Assembly (NCBI GenBank): GCA_020441905.1
Contig: JAGRLG010000013.1
Span: 1 to 36,616 of the forward strand
Source: Rhodobiaceae bacterium
GTDB taxonomy: Bacteria; Pseudomonadota; Alphaproteobacteria; Rhizobiales; NORP267
Length of the DNA stretch: 36,616 nt
Direction: 5' to 3'
Shown: positions 15,001-24,462 of the stretch, piece by piece
Position numbering within the stretch: position 1 is the stretch's first letter
Layout: each line of letters opens with the position of its first letter
The notes under the pieces: generated by a model
Told to the model about the DNA's origin: nothing
The model's input: only the letters and a program-made list of their open reading frames with translations
Databases searched by the model: none
Program-made: the position numbers and the translations under genes

Positions 15001-16901
15001 AGGCCGCGCCCTTCACCGTCATCGGCGTCGGCGATATGTCCGGCGATGTGTTCGGCAACGGCATGCTGCTGTCGGATCAGATCCACCTCGTTGCCGCCTT
15101 CGACCATCGCGACATTTTCATCGATCCCACGCCGGATGCGGCGGCGGGACTTGCCGAACGCCGCCGCCTTTTCAAAATGGACCGCAGCTCGTGGCAGGAC
15201 TATGACCGGGCGCTGATTTCCGAAGGCGGCGGGGTGTTTTCGCGCCGCGACAAGTCGATTCCCCTTTCGCCCCAGATTCAGGCGATGATCGGGACCGACA
15301 AGAGCGCGCTGGCCCCATTCGAGCTTATCCGGGCGCTGCTGAAGGCGCCCGCCGATCTGTTGTGGTTCGGCGGTATAGGCACCTATGTGCGGGCCAGCGA
15401 GGAGAGCGACGATGCCGTCGGCGACCGCGCCAATGACGCCCTGCGGGTCAGCGCCGCGGACCTGCGGGTCAAGGTTGTCGGCGAGGGCGCGAATCTCGGC
15501 ATGACCCAGCGCGCCCGCATCGAGTTCGCCGCCCGGGGCGGGCGGGTGAATTCCGATGCCATCGACAACTCGGCCGGGGTCAACTCCTCGGACATGGAAG
15601 TCAATATCAAGATCGCGCTCAGCAAGGTGGTGCGCGAGGGCCGGATGTCGATGTCCGACCGCAACCGGCTGCTGGCCGAGATGACCGACGAAGTGGCGGG
15701 GCTGGTGCTGCGCAACAATTATCTGCAAACGTTGGCGATCTCGCTGGCGGCGCGGCGCGGCATGGCCGATTTCGATTTTCAGGCCCGCTTCATGCGCGAT
15801 CTGGAAGCCAGGGGCCTGCTCGACCGGGCGGTGGAGGTGCTGCCCGACGACGGCGAGCTGGCGGAGCGGGAAAAGGAGGGCCGGCCGCTGACCCGGCCCG
15901 AACTGGCGGTGCTGCTGGCCTATGCCAAGATCACGCTATACGACGAATTGCGCGGCGCGGCGATCGCCGACGATCCCTATCTGTCCAGGGAACTGATGCG
16001 CTACTTCCCGCCGACCTTGCAGCAGCGCGTGCCGGCCGATATCGAGGCCCATCAGCTGCGCCGCGAGATCATCGCCACCGTGCTGGCCAATTCGATGATC
16101 AATCGCGGCGGCGCCACCATGGTCAGCCGCATGGCGGACCAGACCGGCGCCGATGCGCCGCAGGTGGCAGCGGCCTTTGCCGCGGTGCGCGACAGCTTTG
16201 GGGTGACAGAACTCAATGGCCGCATCGATGCCCTGGACAACCAGATTCCGGGCGCGGTGCAGCTTGAACTCTATGGCGCGGTGCAGGATCTTCTGCTCGA
16301 CCAGACGGTGTGGTTCTTGCGCAATGCCGATTTTTCCGACGGCATTGCGGCGGTTGCCGAACGCCACCGTGAAGGCGTGGAGATCCTGGTTTCCCATCTC
16401 GACCGGGTGCTGCCGGAACGGGCCAATGAGCGGCGCCGGGCGGCGGCGCAGCGCTGGGCCGACAAGGGGGTCGAGGAGGGCCTGGCGCTCCATGTCGCCT
16501 CGCTCGGCGCGCTGTCCATGGCGCCGGACGTGGTTCTGGTGGCCCGCGAATCCGGCCATCCGGTGGCGGAGGTGGCGCTGGTCTATTTTGCCCTTGCCGG
16601 CTATTTCGAAACCGACGGCATCACCGGGCTGGCGCGCGAGCTTGAGGTGCCGGACTATTTCGACCGCCTGGCGCTCAGCCGCGGGCTGGAACAGATGGCG
16701 GCGGCGCAGCGCCAACTGGTGATGAATGTGCTCGCCCATGGCAGTTCCGGCGCCGAGGGGCTGGAGTCCTGGGTCAATCAGCGCCGCGACAAGCTCGACC
16801 GCGCCCGCCGCGCGCTGAAGGAGATTGCCGATGACGGAGCGCTGACGCTGTCCAAGCTCGCGGTGGCGGCGAGCCTTCTCGGCGATCTTGTGAGGATGTG
16901 A
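12042..16901 (+). CDS. gdhZ: NAD-specific glutamate dehydrogenase, large (180-kDa) type
   Basis: A 1619-residue enzyme of the L-GDH class (EC 1.4.1.2), which deaminates glutamate to 2-oxoglutarate and ammonia with NAD and usually serves glutamate catabolism. The N-terminal ~600 residues are the regulatory region with ACT-like domains ([15 protein letters not shown] early on). The catalytic part holds [34 protein letters not shown] with the substrate-binding Lys860, a nucleotide-binding stretch near 995 ([14 protein letters not shown]) and GEGANLG near 1148. A helical C-terminal domain follows. Length is normal for the family. The ATG at 12042 has AGGGGAT about ten bases upstream; the open frame before it is not coding-like. 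The stop overlaps the start of the MFS gene. The long minus-strand ORF inside it is a shadow. Confidence 0.97.
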   Translation: [1619 protein letters not shown]

Positions 16902-18250
16902 TAGCGGCGGCGCGGCGGCGCGCGGTGATCGGCTGGGTGCTGTTCGACTGGGCGGCCCAGCCCTTCTTCACCCTGGTCACGACCTTCATCTACGCGCCCT
17001 ATTTCGTCGTATATCTGGCCGGCGATCCGGTTCGCGGCCAGACGATCTGGGGCTATACGGTGGCCGCCGCCGGCCTGGTGGTCGCGCTGGCCGGCCCGCT
17101 CTGCGGGGCCATTGCCGATCGCCACGGGGCCCGCAAATACTGGGTCGCCGGAGCATCGGTCCTGCTGGTGGCGGGATGCGCCGCGCTTTGGCTGGCAGTG
17201 CCCGGCCCCGGCCATGGCCTCTGGCTCGGCATTGGCGCCTTCATCCTCGCCACGGCGGGCGCCGAGCTTGCCACCATCTTCACCAATGCCATGCTGCCCG
17301 ATATCGCCGGCCAAGGCAGGGTCGGGCGGCTCAGCGGCCTGGGCTGGGCCGTGGGCTATGTCGGCGGGCTGCTGGCGCTGGCGGCGATGCTGGCCTTGTT
17401 CATCGCCGATGGAGACAGCGGGCGCACCCTGGCCGGACTGAAGCCCTTGTTCGGCCTTGATGAGGCGCGCTTTGAAGGCGCGCGATTTTCCGGCCCGTTC
17501 TCGGCGCTCTGGTACATCGTCTTCGTGATGCCGCTCTTTGCCTTCGTGCCCGGCCGCTCCCGCGCCATGAAGCTGGGCGCGGCGATAGGCAGCGGCGCTT
17601 CCGCGCTCAAGGCAACGCTGGGCGTCCTGGTGACGCGGCGCGGGGAGATCGGCCGCTTCCTGGTCGCGCGCATGTTCTATGCCGACGGGCTGGCGGCGCT
17701 GTTCGCCTTTGGCGGCGCCTATGCGGCGGCGGTCTTCGGCTGGCAGGCCAGCGAGGTCGGCCTGTTTGGCATCGTGCTCATCATCGCCGCGGCGCTGGGC
17801 GCCTGGGCGGGCGGCCATTGCGACGATCTGCTGGGATCGCGGCGCACGGTGCTGATCTCGATCGCGATCCTGATCGCTGCGGTGCTGGCGATCCTGTCGG
17901 TGGACCGCAACCACCTGCTGTTCGTCGTCGAAACCGAACCGGCGGGCCGGGACGGCCTGTTCGCCTCCTGGCCGGAACGCGCCTATCTGGGGCTAGGTTC
18001 GGTGATCGGCCTGGTTTCCGGGCCGGTGCAGTCGGCAAGCCGCAGCCTGCTGGTGCGCCTGGCGCCGGCGGGCGAGATGGCGGAATATTTCGGCCTCTAC
18101 GCCTTTTCCGGCAAGGCAACGGTCTTTGCCGGGCCTCTACTGGTCGGCGCGGCGACGGCGCTGAGCGGCGATCTGCGGCTCGGCTTTTCCGTCATTGCCG
18201 CATTTCTTGCCGTTGGCGGCGTGTTGCTGTGGCGGCTGCCGGGGCGCTGA
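16898..18250 (+). CDS. MFS transporter, UMF1/Atg22-like family
   Basis: A 450-residue inner-membrane transporter with about 12 hydrophobic segments. The start VIGWVLFDWAAQPFFTLVTTFIYAPYF is the signature of the UMF1 (Atg22-like) subfamily. The loop AIADRHGARKYW gives the usual MFS loop between helices 2 and 3. Yeast Atg22 exports amino acids from the vacuole; bacterial substrates are unknown. The GTG start overlaps the glutamate dehydrogenase stop (GTGA), so the two are translationally coupled. Pairing with glutamate catabolism suggests movement of an amino acid or related solute, an inference only. The frame has no sign of damage. Confidence 0.9.
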   Translation: MIAAARRRAVIGWVLFDWAAQPFFTLVTTFIYAPYFVVYLAGDPVRGQTIWGYTVAAAGLVVALAGPLCGAIADRHGARKYWVAGASVLLVAGCAALWLAVPGPGHGLWLGIGAFILATAGAELATIFTNAMLPDIAGQGRVGRLSGLGWAVGYVGGLLALAAMLALFIADGDSGRTLAGLKPLFGLDEARFEGARFSGPFSALWYIVFVMPLFAFVPGRSRAMKLGAAIGSGASALKATLGVLVTRRGEIGRFLVARMFYADGLAALFAFGGAYAAAVFGWQASEVGLFGIVLIIAAALGAWAGGHCDDLLGSRRTVLISIAILIAAVLAILSVDRNHLLFVVETEPAGRDGLFASWPERAYLGLGSVIGLVSGPVQSASRSLLVRLAPAGEMAEYFGLYAFSGKATVFAGPLLVGAATALSGDLRLGFSVIAAFLAVGGVLLWRLPGR

Positions 18251-18280
18251 GGCGAGCGCCGCATGGCGGCCACGCCAAAC

Positions 18281-18351
18281 CGCTTCATCTTTTTCGTACC
18301 GCGTTTCCTGACACAAAACCGGTGCCCGCTCTTTTGGGAAAACGCTTCTAG
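18281..18351. repeat. intergenic repeat element of Hyphomicrobiales type
   Basis: The stretch contains ACACAAAACCGGTGCCCGC and GGGAAAACGCTTCTAG. It looks like the palindromic element that occurs in many copies between genes of Rhizobium/Mesorhizobium/Brucella-like genomes (CGCAAAACCGGTTCCCAC type core). GCGTTTCC (18301-18308) and GGAAAACGC (18337-18345) are imperfect inverted ends. The element includes the purH stop codon, so it supplies the end of that gene and perhaps its terminator. I see no second copy in this window. Confidence 0.6.
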
Positions 18352-19940
18352 TGGCGGAAATGGCGCATGCCGGTGAAGACCATGGCAAGCCCTGCCGCAT
18401 CGGCCGCGGCGATGACCTCTTCGTCGCGCATCGAGCCGCCGGGCTGGATCACCGCGGTGGCGCCGGCCTCGGCGACCACCAGAAGGCCGTCGGCGAAGGG
18501 GAAGAAGGCGTCGGAGGCGGCCACCGAACCTTTGGTCAGGGGTTCCGGCTCACCCGCCGCCTCGGCGGCTTCCACTGCCTTGCGTGCGGCGATGCGTGCC
18601 GAATCGACCCGGCTCATCTGGCCGGCGCCGATGCCCACCGTGGCGCCGTTCCTGGCATAGACGATGGTGTTCGACTTGACGTGCTTGGCGACCTGGAAGG
18701 CGAACTTCAGATCCGCCAGTTCCTGCTCGCTGGGCGCGCGCCTGGTGACGACCTTGAGATCCAGATCCTCGATGGCGCCATTGTCGCGGCTCTGCACAAG
18801 AAGGCCGCCGGCGACGGTCTTGGCGGTGAGGCCCGCGGCCCTGCGGTCGGGCAGGCCGCCGGCGATGAGCAGGCGCAGGTTCTTCTTGGCGGCGATGATG
18901 GCGCGGGCGTCCTCGTCGGCATCGGGGGCGATTATGACCTCGGTGAAGATTTCCACCATGGCGCGGGCGGATTGTGCGTCGAGCGGGCGGTTGGCGGCGA
19001 TGATGCCGCCGAATGCGGATACCGAATCGCATTTCAGCGCCGCCGCATAGGCCTCGGTGAGGGTGGCGCCGGTGGCAACGCCGCAGGGATTGGCGTGCTT
19101 GATGATGGCGACCGCCGCGCTTTGTGCGGGGTCGAATTCGCCCACCAGCTCATAGGCGGCATCGGTGTCGTTGATATTGTTGTAGGACAGCTGCTTGCCC
19201 TGGAGCTGGGTGGCGCTGGCCACGCCGGGACGCGCTTCGCCGGAGCGATAGAAGGCGGCGCTCTGGTGCGGATTCTCGCCATAGCGCAATTGCTGCACCA
19301 GGGTGCCGGCAAAGGCGCGGTGCAGCGGCGCCTGCTCGCCAACCTGATCGGCGAACCAGGCCGAAATGGCGGCGTCATAGGCGGCGGTGCGGGCATAGGC
19401 CTTGGCGGCGAGGCGGCGGCGGGTGGCCCGGCTGGTGGCGCCCTTGCCGGCCTTCATTTCCTCCAGCACGGCGGCGTAATCGCCCGGGTCGGTGATGACG
19501 GTGACGCTGGCATGGTTCTTGGCCGCCGAGCGGATCATCGCCGGCCCGCCGATGTCGATATTCTCGATGCAGTCGTCAAATCCTGCGCCTGCCGCCACCG
19601 TGGCCTCGAAGGGATAGAGGTTGACCGCGATCAGATCGATTGCCGGAATCCCATGACCGGCCATCGCCTGTTCGTGCTCGGCCTTGCCGCGCACCGCGAG
19701 CAGCCCGCCATGGACCTTCGGATGCAGCGTCTTGACGCGGCCGTCCATCATTTCCGGAAAACCGGTCAGCTCGGCGATGTCGCGTACCGCGAGGCCGGCA
19801 TCGGCCAGGGTCCGGGCGGTGCCGCCGGTTGATACGATTTCGACACCCAGTGCGGCCAACCCCCTGGCAAAATCCAGCAGGCCGGACTTGTCGGAAAGCG
19901 AAATCAGGGCACGGCGGATAGGTGTCTGTCTGTCGGTCAT
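18348..19940 (-). CDS. purH: bifunctional AICAR formyltransferase / IMP cyclohydrolase
   Basis: A 530-residue enzyme for the last two steps of IMP synthesis (EC 2.1.2.3 and 3.5.4.10). The N-terminal MGS-like cyclohydrolase domain shows SDKSGL (16-21), STGGTARTL and [10 protein letters not shown]. The C-terminal AICAR transformylase domain shows [26 protein letters not shown] with the catalytic Lys-His pair, [14 protein letters not shown] and the C-terminal FPFADGL. Length is normal and no key residue is missing. The ATG at 19940 is the family's usual start; the ribosome-binding site is weak. The gene lies 178 bases after the heparinase-family gene in the usual alphaproteobacterial order. The stop codon falls inside the repeat element at 18281-18351. 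Confidence 0.98.
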   Translation of the reverse strand: MTDRQTPIRRALISLSDKSGLLDFARGLAALGVEIVSTGGTARTLADAGLAVRDIAELTGFPEMMDGRVKTLHPKVHGGLLAVRGKAEHEQAMAGHGIPAIDLIAVNLYPFEATVAAGAGFDDCIENIDIGGPAMIRSAAKNHASVTVITDPGDYAAVLEEMKAGKGATSRATRRRLAAKAYARTAAYDAAISAWFADQVGEQAPLHRAFAGTLVQQLRYGENPHQSAAFYRSGEARPGVASATQLQGKQLSYNNINDTDAAYELVGEFDPAQSAAVAIIKHANPCGVATGATLTEAYAAALKCDSVSAFGGIIAANRPLDAQSARAMVEIFTEVIIAPDADEDARAIIAAKKNLRLLIAGGLPDRRAAGLTAKTVAGGLLVQSRDNGAIEDLDLKVVTRRAPSEQELADLKFAFQVAKHVKSNTIVYARNGATVGIGAGQMSRVDSARIAARKAVEAAEAAGEPEPLTKGSVAASDAFFPFADGLLVVAEAGATAVIQPGGSMRDEEVIAAADAAGLAMVFTGMRHFRH

Positions 19941-20118
19941 GGCGAAGTCTCAACTTGTCGGTGCGGGCGCGAGCGGGCGTGAGTGCCGCCGCGCTTCAAT
20001 GGGGCGGATCTTGACCGCTGTGTGGAAACAATTTGCCGCCGCGTCAAGACCTGATGGCCGCCTGGCGGGTTTCCGGCGCGCATTGCGGCGGCCAGGATTC
20101 ATGCGGCCGGGAATTGCC

Positions 20119-21870
20119 CTAGCGGCGCGGCGCTTCGGGCATTTGGAAGGATTTGGCCGGCGCCGGCTGGCGGGCCGCCTGTACGCATGCCAGGCTCCAG
20201 CCGATGCGCGGCTGCGCGTTGGTACGGCCATGTATGACGATCTGCTCGCTGCGACGCGGGCCGTCGAGGTCGGGCAGGTAGACGCTTTCCTCAAGCACCG
20301 CTTCGCCACCCTGGACGGCAAAGGCCCAGGCTTCGCGGTTTGGCAATTGCAGCAGGATCCGGCGGTCCGGTTCGATGGTGGCGCGGATATCGGGGTGGAG
20401 ATGAAAGCGGATGGCGAATTCGGCGTCGGCGCGTCCCTCGGTAGCCTTGAACAAGTCCTCGCCGACAAGGTCGCGGCCATCGGAAGACAGCCGCAAACGC
20501 CGCTCATGGATAATGCCGAAGCGGCTGCGGTAGCCGTCATGGCCGGCGCTGATCTGGGTTCCCCCCGCAGCTTCGTCACGCTGGGCGCGGATGGCCGAGG
20601 GTCCCGACAGCACCAGTTCGCCGAGCCATGCACCGCTGACCTTGCCGGAAGCAAATATCGACGACGGCATGTCGCCGATACTGGCTGTCGAGTGGGCGGC
20701 GGTGGAGCGGGCGGCGCGGCGCCAGACCCTGCCGGCGGCGGCGGGGTGGCCGCAATTGACAATGATGCGGCGGCGCCCGGACGACATCTCGAACGACAGG
20801 CAGCCGGCATGGGCGTCGGCGCTGACCGATGGCGGCGGCGGCGCGCCGGTATCCATGATGAGCACCGTCGCGCCGGCGGCGAGGCGCTGATAGCCGGAGT
20901 GGCTGGCATTGTCGAGCGGGCGGCCATGGGAATCGTCATAGGCCAGCACGGTGGCGATGGCGTCGGCGGGGCTGGCGCCCATGCCGTTGAACAGGGCGAA
21001 GGTGCCGTCGCCATGGCGGAAGAAGCGGATCATCGGCATCATGCGGTCAATGGCGTTGAGCAGGCCCGGCGGCGGCGCGATCTCGCGCGCGGCGAAGGTC
21101 TGGCGCAGCGGCAGAAGGTCGAGCAGCAGCTCGATGACGGCGGCCGGATTGCGGCTGATATGGCCGCCATCGGGCAGGATCTGGCGGGCAAGCTCGGTTT
21201 CCAGCCAATGAGCCAGGCGGCGCTGGCGGCGCGTGGAGCCGGAAATGCACAGGGCGGCATAGTTGAGGGCGATGACGGCGGTCAGCCGGTCGAGGCCCTC
21301 GCCGGTGGTGGTGGCGACCTTGGCCAGATAGCGGGTCTGGCGGAACAGCGAGCGGGTGAAGCGGCGGTAATAGTGGCGGTCGGCGCCCTCCAGCACCAGC
21401 GGCGAGTGGCTGAGCCAGGAAATGATGCGCCGGGCGGTCACCGCGGGCGCCGCCGATGGCCAGGCCCAGGGGCCGGCGGTGGACATCCAGTCCTCGATCA
21501 GGGCGCGGGCCTGGGAGCGGGCAAGGGCCGATTCGGTGGCGCGCAGATGGCGCAGCCAGCCAAAGCCGAGCAGGGCGTTCTGCCATTCGGGTGAGGGCGG
21601 GTCGAGAGCAAAGGGCGATGCGCCGGCCACCATGGCTACCTGGCCGGCAAGCGAGAAGCGGCCGCCGTAGATCTCGTTGGCAATGGTCGGGTCGGCGGTG
21701 CGGATATCCTGCGGCGCCAGCAGCAGGCGGTCGGAAAACTGGCTGGAAAAGCGCCAGCGGCTGAAAGGCGAAAGATAGAGGCGCTGGCGCGCGCGCCGGC
21801 TCAGGCGGCGCGCCACCAGTGCGCCGATCCGGACCGAGGTGTTGAAGTTTTCCGCCAGCCCGCCGAGCAC
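20119..21870 (-). CDS. heparinase II/III-family protein
   Basis: A 583-residue protein with an N-terminal alpha/alpha toroid region (about 90-330: WLRHLRATESALARSQARALIEDW, WSHSPLV-type helices, LTAVIALNYAALCISG, ILPDGGHISRNPAAVIELL) and a C-terminal beta-sandwich region (about 340-560: GATVLIMDTGAPPP, AGCLSFEMSSGRRRIIVNCG). This is the heparinase II/III-like lyase architecture. Known members cleave uronic-acid polysaccharides by beta-elimination, but this alphaproteobacterial clade next to purH has no established substrate, and a cell-envelope or self-polysaccharide target is possible. I see no signal peptide. The GTG start at 21870 has a strong GGAGG site seven bases upstream. It sits between rsmB and purH, a conserved place. 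The 185 bases before it hold the likely promoter, with TTGGCC (21899-21904) facing GGCCAA (21912-21917). Confidence 0.9.
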   Translation of the reverse strand: MLGGLAENFNTSVRIGALVARRLSRRARQRLYLSPFSRWRFSSQFSDRLLLAPQDIRTADPTIANEIYGGRFSLAGQVAMVAGASPFALDPPSPEWQNALLGFGWLRHLRATESALARSQARALIEDWMSTAGPWAWPSAAPAVTARRIISWLSHSPLVLEGADRHYYRRFTRSLFRQTRYLAKVATTTGEGLDRLTAVIALNYAALCISGSTRRQRRLAHWLETELARQILPDGGHISRNPAAVIELLLDLLPLRQTFAAREIAPPPGLLNAIDRMMPMIRFFRHGDGTFALFNGMGASPADAIATVLAYDDSHGRPLDNASHSGYQRLAAGATVLIMDTGAPPPPSVSADAHAGCLSFEMSSGRRRIIVNCGHPAAAGRVWRRAARSTAAHSTASIGDMPSSIFASGKVSGAWLGELVLSGPSAIRAQRDEAAGGTQISAGHDGYRSRFGIIHERRLRLSSDGRDLVGEDLFKATEGRADAEFAIRFHLHPDIRATIEPDRRILLQLPNREAWAFAVQGGEAVLEESVYLPDLDGPRRSEQIVIHGRTNAQPRIGWSLACVQAARQPAPAKSFQMPEAPRR

Positions 21871-22055
21871 CGGCTGCCTCCCTGCCCGCTGTCAGATATT
21901 GGCCAATTACCGGCCAAATAAATATGCCGCCGGGGCCGCCGAATCCCGGTCCAGAGCGCATGATCCAACCGCTAGCATATGATACCGGCCTTGGGGGTAA
22001 AATCTCGCGCCCGGTTTTGCCGTGCCGGCGGCGCTCGCATCCTTGCCGGCGCCAG

Positions 22056-23435
22056 CTAGAGGCGGATCAGGCGGGCGGCAAAGAAGCCGTCGAGGCCGGC
22101 GAGCTGCGGATCGGGATCGGGCAGCATCGAGGGCAAGGTGCGCAACTCGCCTTTTGCGGTGATGGCGCCTTTCAATGCGGGAAGTTCTTCCGGCGCGACC
22201 GGGTCGCGGCGCACCGGTGCCCCCGATGCCAGCAGGGCGTCGGTCTGGTTCTCGCCTTCCTCGGACAGCAGCGAGCAGGTTGCATAGACCAGCAGGCCGC
22301 CGGGGCGGACCATTGTGATGGCGCGGGCGAGCAGGGCGCGCTGGAGCGGCACCAGGGTGTCGCGGTCCTTGGCGAGCTTGAGCCAGGCGGCGTCGGGATG
22401 GCGGCGGATGGTGCCAGTGGCGGTGCAGGGGGCATCGAGCAGCACGGCGTCGGCCGGTTCCCCGGGGGTCCAGTCAAGGGCATCGGCGACAATGATCTCG
22501 GCGTCCAGCCGCAATCGGCGCAGATTTTCAGCAAGGCGCCGGGCGCGGCGCGGCGATTTTTCGACCGCGACGACCCTGGCGCCGGCGGCGGCAAGCTGGG
22601 CGGTCTTGCCGCCAGGCGCGGCGCACAGGTCGATGACGGTGCGGCCGGCGACATCGCCCAGCAGGCGCGCCGGCAGCGCGGCGGCGGCGTCCTGGACCCA
22701 CCAGGCGCCCTCGGCAAAGCCCTCAAGCTGCTCGACCGGGCCCTTATGGGCGAGGCGGAGCGTGCCGGTGGGCAACAGGCGGGCGCCCAGCTTTTCGGCC
22801 CAGGTCCCGGCATTTGCCTTGACGGTGAGATCGAGCGCGGGTTCGACGAGATGGGCGGCGCCGATGTCATGGGCGGCCTTTTCGCCATAGGTCTCGACCC
22901 AGCTTGCCCATAGCCAGCGCGGGGTATTGATGCGGGTTTCGTCCTTTTCCGCCAGCAGCGCCCCGGCGCGCTCGGCAAGGCGGCGCAGCCCGGCATTGGC
23001 GAGGCCGGTGAAATGGCGCGCCTTGGGGTCCTGGTTGGCAAGGCGCACGGCCAGATCGACTGCGGCGTGGGCGGGCACCTGGAGGAACAGAATCTGGGCG
23101 GCGGCGATGCGCAAAATGTCTTTCAGCTCGCCGCCGCGCGCCGGAATTCCCTTGGAATAGATCTTGCGCAGGGCGGCGTCGATCTGCCCCAGGCGGCGCA
23201 GGCAGGTGAGCAGGATCATGAAGGTCAGCGCGCGCTCGCGCTCGTCGAGGCGGGCAAGGGTGGTGTCGGCGCCGGTGCGGGCCATGAGTTCGGCCAGGGA
23301 GCGGCGCTCGCGCAGCACCTGAACGAGAAGGGTGAGGGCGGCGCGCCGCGGCGGCAGGCCGGCGGCGGACGGCTGTGGCGCGGAACTGGCCGGGGCGGCG
23401 GGGCGCTTGGCGGGCCGGGGCCGGGGCGTCCTCAA
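22056..23435 (-). CDS. rsmB: 16S rRNA (cytosine-C5)-methyltransferase, RsmB/NOL1-NOP2-Sun family
   Basis: About 459 residues. The N-terminal NusB-like RNA-binding domain (about 35-150: [42 protein letters not shown]) is followed by the SAM-dependent domain: [40 protein letters not shown] with the first catalytic Cys, and [15 protein letters not shown] with the nucleophile Cys of YATCS. This matches RsmB, which makes m5C967 in 16S rRNA; other RCMT family members are possible. The start is uncertain. I use TTG at 23435, whose bases overlap the htpX stop (TTGA). An ATG at 23510 inside htpX keeps the frame open but has no ribosome-binding site. The gene belongs to the htpX-rsmB-heparinase-purH block. 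Confidence 0.93.
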   Translation of the reverse strand: MRTPRPRPAKRPAAPASSAPQPSAAGLPPRRAALTLLVQVLRERRSLAELMARTGADTTLARLDERERALTFMILLTCLRRLGQIDAALRKIYSKGIPARGGELKDILRIAAAQILFLQVPAHAAVDLAVRLANQDPKARHFTGLANAGLRRLAERAGALLAEKDETRINTPRWLWASWVETYGEKAAHDIGAAHLVEPALDLTVKANAGTWAEKLGARLLPTGTLRLAHKGPVEQLEGFAEGAWWVQDAAAALPARLLGDVAGRTVIDLCAAPGGKTAQLAAAGARVVAVEKSPRRARRLAENLRRLRLDAEIIVADALDWTPGEPADAVLLDAPCTATGTIRRHPDAAWLKLAKDRDTLVPLQRALLARAITMVRPGGLLVYATCSLLSEEGENQTDALLASGAPVRRDPVAPEELPALKGAITAKGELRTLPSMLPDPDPQLAGLDGFFAARLIRL

Positions 23436-24346
23436 CTCCAGGGCCCGCCATGGCGGCTTTCCGAACGGGGCGGCGCGGCGGGGGCAGACGCCGGCGAAGC
23501 CGCCTCCCATTCGCGGGCGAGGCCAAGCAGACGGGCGACGCGGTTTTCGGTCGAGGGGTGGGTGGAGAACAGGTTGTCCATGCGCTCGCCCGACAGCGGA
23601 TTGATGATGAACAGATGGGCGGTGGCCGGATTGCGCTCGGCGGCGGGCGAGCGGTGGCGCGCGGCGCCGGCGGAAATCTTGGTCAGGGCCTCGGCGAGCC
23701 AGAGCGGGCGGCCGCAGATTTCCGCGCCCATGCGGTCGGCGGCATATTCGCGGGTGCGGCTGATGGCCATCTGCACCAGGGCGGCGCCCAGGGGGGCAAG
23801 AACCATGATCGCCAGGGTGCCGATCAGACCCATGGAGTTGTTGTTGCGGTTGCCGCCGAAGAAGAAGGCAAAATTGGCCAGCATGGAAATGGCGCCGGCA
23901 ATGGTGGCGGTGAGGGTCATGACCAGGGTGTCGCGGTTTTTCACATGGGCCAGTTCATGGGCCATGACGCCGGCGACCTCTTCCATCGACAGGGTGTCGA
24001 GCAGGCCGGTGGTGGCGGCAACCGCGGCGTTGGCGGGGTTGCGCCCGGTGGCGAAAGCATTGGGCTGGGGCGAGTTGATGAGATAGACGCGGGGCATCGG
24101 CAGATCGGCGGCCTCGGCGAGGCGGCGGATAATCTCGAAGAATTCCGGCGCATTCTTCTCGTCGGCCTCGACCGCGTTGTGCATGCGCAGCACGACCTTG
24201 TCGGCATTCCAGTAGCTATAGGCGTTCATCGCCAGGGCAACGAGGAAGGCGATAACCATGCCGCCCTGGCCGCCAAGGGCAAAGCCGATGGCCATGAACA
24301 GGGCGGTGAGGGCGGCGAGCAGCAGCGCGGTCTTGAAATAATTCAT
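23432..24346 (-). CDS. htpX: zinc metalloprotease HtpX
   Basis: A 304-residue inner-membrane M48 protease that takes part in quality control of membrane proteins. Two N-terminal helices ([22 protein letters not shown] and [17 protein letters not shown]) come first. The zinc site HELAH is at 130-134, and the third ligand Glu lies in [23 protein letters not shown] and [11 protein letters not shown] are the usual conserved C-terminal stretches. Two more hydrophobic segments follow HELAH. The C-terminal 30 residues are Ala/Pro/Ser-rich and not conserved. The ATG at 24346 fits the family. The gene is divergent from the DUF1674 gene and starts the rsmB block. No heat-shock element could be identified with confidence. 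Confidence 0.96.
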   Translation of the reverse strand: MNYFKTALLLAALTALFMAIGFALGGQGGMVIAFLVALAMNAYSYWNADKVVLRMHNAVEADEKNAPEFFEIIRRLAEAADLPMPRVYLINSPQPNAFATGRNPANAAVAATTGLLDTLSMEEVAGVMAHELAHVKNRDTLVMTLTATIAGAISMLANFAFFFGGNRNNNSMGLIGTLAIMVLAPLGAALVQMAISRTREYAADRMGAEICGRPLWLAEALTKISAGAARHRSPAAERNPATAHLFIINPLSGERMDNLFSTHPSTENRVARLLGLAREWEAASPASAPAAPPRSESRHGGPWS

Positions 24347-24462
24347 CGGCGGTCCAGGCTCCTTTCGGCGCCGCCAGTTGCGCTGGCGGGGAAAGAATCA
24401 TTACAGCCAATATGATGGTGCCGCCAGCCGCCCCCTTCAAGTGAAGGCGCGCAGGGGCTAAC

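Noticed and set aside
12027..15728. A 1233-codon open frame on the minus strand inside glutamate dehydrogenase
   Set aside because: It is a shadow of G+C-rich coding sequence: the plus frame matches a known enzyme along its whole length, while the minus product is an unrecognisable low-complexity protein rich in H, Q, R and A.
18351..19832. A 493-codon plus-strand open frame over purH
   Set aside because: It is antisense to a full-length purH with all motifs; the product is Gly/Ala-rich with no domain.
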